The notes under the pieces: model-generated
What the model was told of the DNA's origin: nothing
The model's input: only the letters and a program-made list of their open reading frames with translations
Database searches by the model: none
Assembly: GCA_902797125.1 (NCBI GenBank)
Contig: CADBRS010000064.1
Span: 1-6,968, forward strand
Direction: 5' to 3'
Length of the DNA: 6,968 bases
DNA from: an uncultured Ruminococcus sp.
GTDB lineage: Bacteria; Bacillota; Clostridia; Oscillospirales; CAG-272
Position numbers and translations under genes: made by a program
Shown: positions 6,194 to 6,968 of the stretch, piece by piece
Layout: every line of letters starts with the position of its first letter
How positions within the stretch are numbered: the stretch's first letter is position 1

Positions 6194-6968
6194 ATGAGAA
6201 AAATTATTCTGCTATCGATACCGGTATTTTTGCTTTTTTTCCTTCTGACGGGTTGCGGTCAAAGCGAGATGCCGGAGATGAATTTGATATATGAAAGCCA
6301 CGGAGACGGCACCTGCGCGTTTATCGGAATCGTGGAAAAGGAATTGCTTCCGGACGGCGTTCTGACCATTCCCGAGACCAATTACAGGAGCGAGAAGGTG
6401 ACGGAGATCGGGTCGGGAGTCCTTTATCTGGACCACGACGTCCGTAAGGTCATCCTCCCGGATACAATCGAGATCATAGGCGAATCTGCATTTTCGGGTA
6501 GCTTGATCCAAGAGATACGGATCCCTGACAGCGTTAGGGTCATCGGGCCCAAAGCATTTGCGGACTGTATGGATCTTGTATCGGTCGACTTGGGCTCGGG
6601 TGTTGCCGAAATCGGCTTTCAGGCTTTCAGCGGGTGCGATATCTTGGAGACGGTCAGGATCCCGGGCTCCGTCCAAGAATTCGGAATGCACATTTTTGAA
6701 GACTGCTATTCTCTCAAGTCCGTGTATTTCGATGACGGCGCGGAGTCGGTCGGGAACTATATGTTCAAAAATTGCAACAGCTTGACGGCATTGAGTTTCC
6801 CGGACACTCTCCGGACCATTGAATACGGCGCTTTTTCAGGTTGCGCCTCGCTTCGGTCCGTGTCTTTTCCCGATGGGGTGGCCAAGATCGAGAGCAGCGC
6901 TTTTTACGGGTGCACGGCTCTGACGCATATCGAGATACCGGCTTCCGTCCGAAAGATCGGGATCGCCG
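6194..6968 (+). CDS. BspA-like leucine-rich-repeat lipoprotein (3' partial)
   Basis: The reading frame is open from ATG 6194 to the right edge (258 codons, no stop), so the gene is cut by the window. Residues 1-21 form a lipoprotein signal: MRK, a hydrophobic stretch, and the lipobox L18-T-G-C21, so the mature protein should be lipid-anchored on the outer face of the membrane. A short linker with a GDGTCAF-like start (about 37-43) leads into tandem repeats from residue 83. Each is about 23 residues and follows the pattern L-x-x-(I/V/L)-x-(I/F)-P-(D/G)-x-(V/L)-x-x-I-x-x-x-A-F-x-x-C, the LRR_5/BspA type found in surface proteins of host-associated anaerobes. Known relatives bind host or matrix proteins or take part in cell-cell contact; the ligand here is unknown. 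The ribosome site is weak (AAGG 6181-6184, 9 bases ahead). It has its own promoter and lies after a terminator, so it is not part of the preceding operon. Confidence 0.9.
   Translation, partial: MRKIILLSIPVFLLFFLLTGCGQSEMPEMNLIYESHGDGTCAFIGIVEKELLPDGVLTIPETNYRSEKVTEIGSGVLYLDHDVRKVILPDTIEIIGESAFSGSLIQEIRIPDSVRVIGPKAFADCMDLVSVDLGSGVAEIGFQAFSGCDILETVRIPGSVQEFGMHIFEDCYSLKSVYFDDGAESVGNYMFKNCNSLTALSFPDTLRTIEYGAFSGCASLRSVSFPDGVAKIESSAFYGCTALTHIEIPASVRKIGIA
6440..6968 (+). repeat. Tandem ~69-base coding repeats (LRR_5/BspA units)
   Basis: At the protein level there is a 22-residue unit (residues 83-104), then six 23-residue units (105-127, 128-150, 151-173, 174-196, 197-219, 220-242) and a partial one (243-258) reaching the edge. 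The conserved AF-x-x-C end recurs in most units; the first unit has SGS instead of a Cys, and two units replace A with I or M before F (HIFEDC, YMFKNC). The DNA copies have diverged well beyond the protein pattern, so this is an old array rather than recent slippage. Confidence 0.82.

Noticed and set aside
6212..6691. Minus-strand open frame of 159 codons opposite the lipoprotein gene
   Set aside because: The plus strand encodes a clear lipobox and periodic LRR units here, so the minus frame is a shadow.

Overview
The window looks like a chromosomal segment of a Gram-positive (Bacillota) bacterium with moderate G+C. The evidence is a T-box (tRNA-sensing) leader, near-consensus housekeeping-type promoters (TTGACA-17-TATAAT), strong GGAGG ribosome sites, compact U-tailed hairpin terminators, and a BspA-like leucine-rich-repeat lipoprotein of the kind common in anaerobic Clostridia and Erysipelotrichia. 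The lineage below phylum level is inference. All five genes lie on the + strand. No phage, insertion sequence, CRISPR array, tRNA or rRNA is visible.

Layout: (1) 21-263, a small membrane-anchored zinc-ribbon protein, possibly with its true start left of the window. (2) 337-649, a consensus promoter followed by a complete T-box riboswitch. Its specifier codon reads UGG (Trp), and its tRNA-end bulge reads UGGC, matching the G discriminator base of bacterial tRNA-Trp. (3) 695-2068, a stand-alone TrpB2-type tryptophan synthase beta chain with its own terminator; no trpA or other trp gene is adjacent. (4) 2161-6070, a second transcription unit with its own promoter. It holds a three-domain aminopeptidase P (M24B) and, 17 bases downstream, a TIM-barrel protein resembling a poorly characterised glycoside-hydrolase group, closed by a strong terminator. 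(5) 6118 to the right edge, a promoter and the start of a BspA-like LRR lipoprotein that runs out of the window.

How the parts work together: uncharged tRNA-Trp should stabilise the antiterminator and switch on trpB alone, giving tryptophan-starvation control of the indole + serine step. This makes most sense if the cell salvages indole or has the rest of the pathway elsewhere. The peptidase/glycosidase pair is a separate, apparently co-transcribed unit. Both proteins lack signal peptides, so they probably act on small peptides and glycans or glycoconjugates inside the cell. I see no convincing undescribed multi-gene system. The least understood item is the glycoside-hydrolase-like protein and its pairing with a prolyl aminopeptidase.
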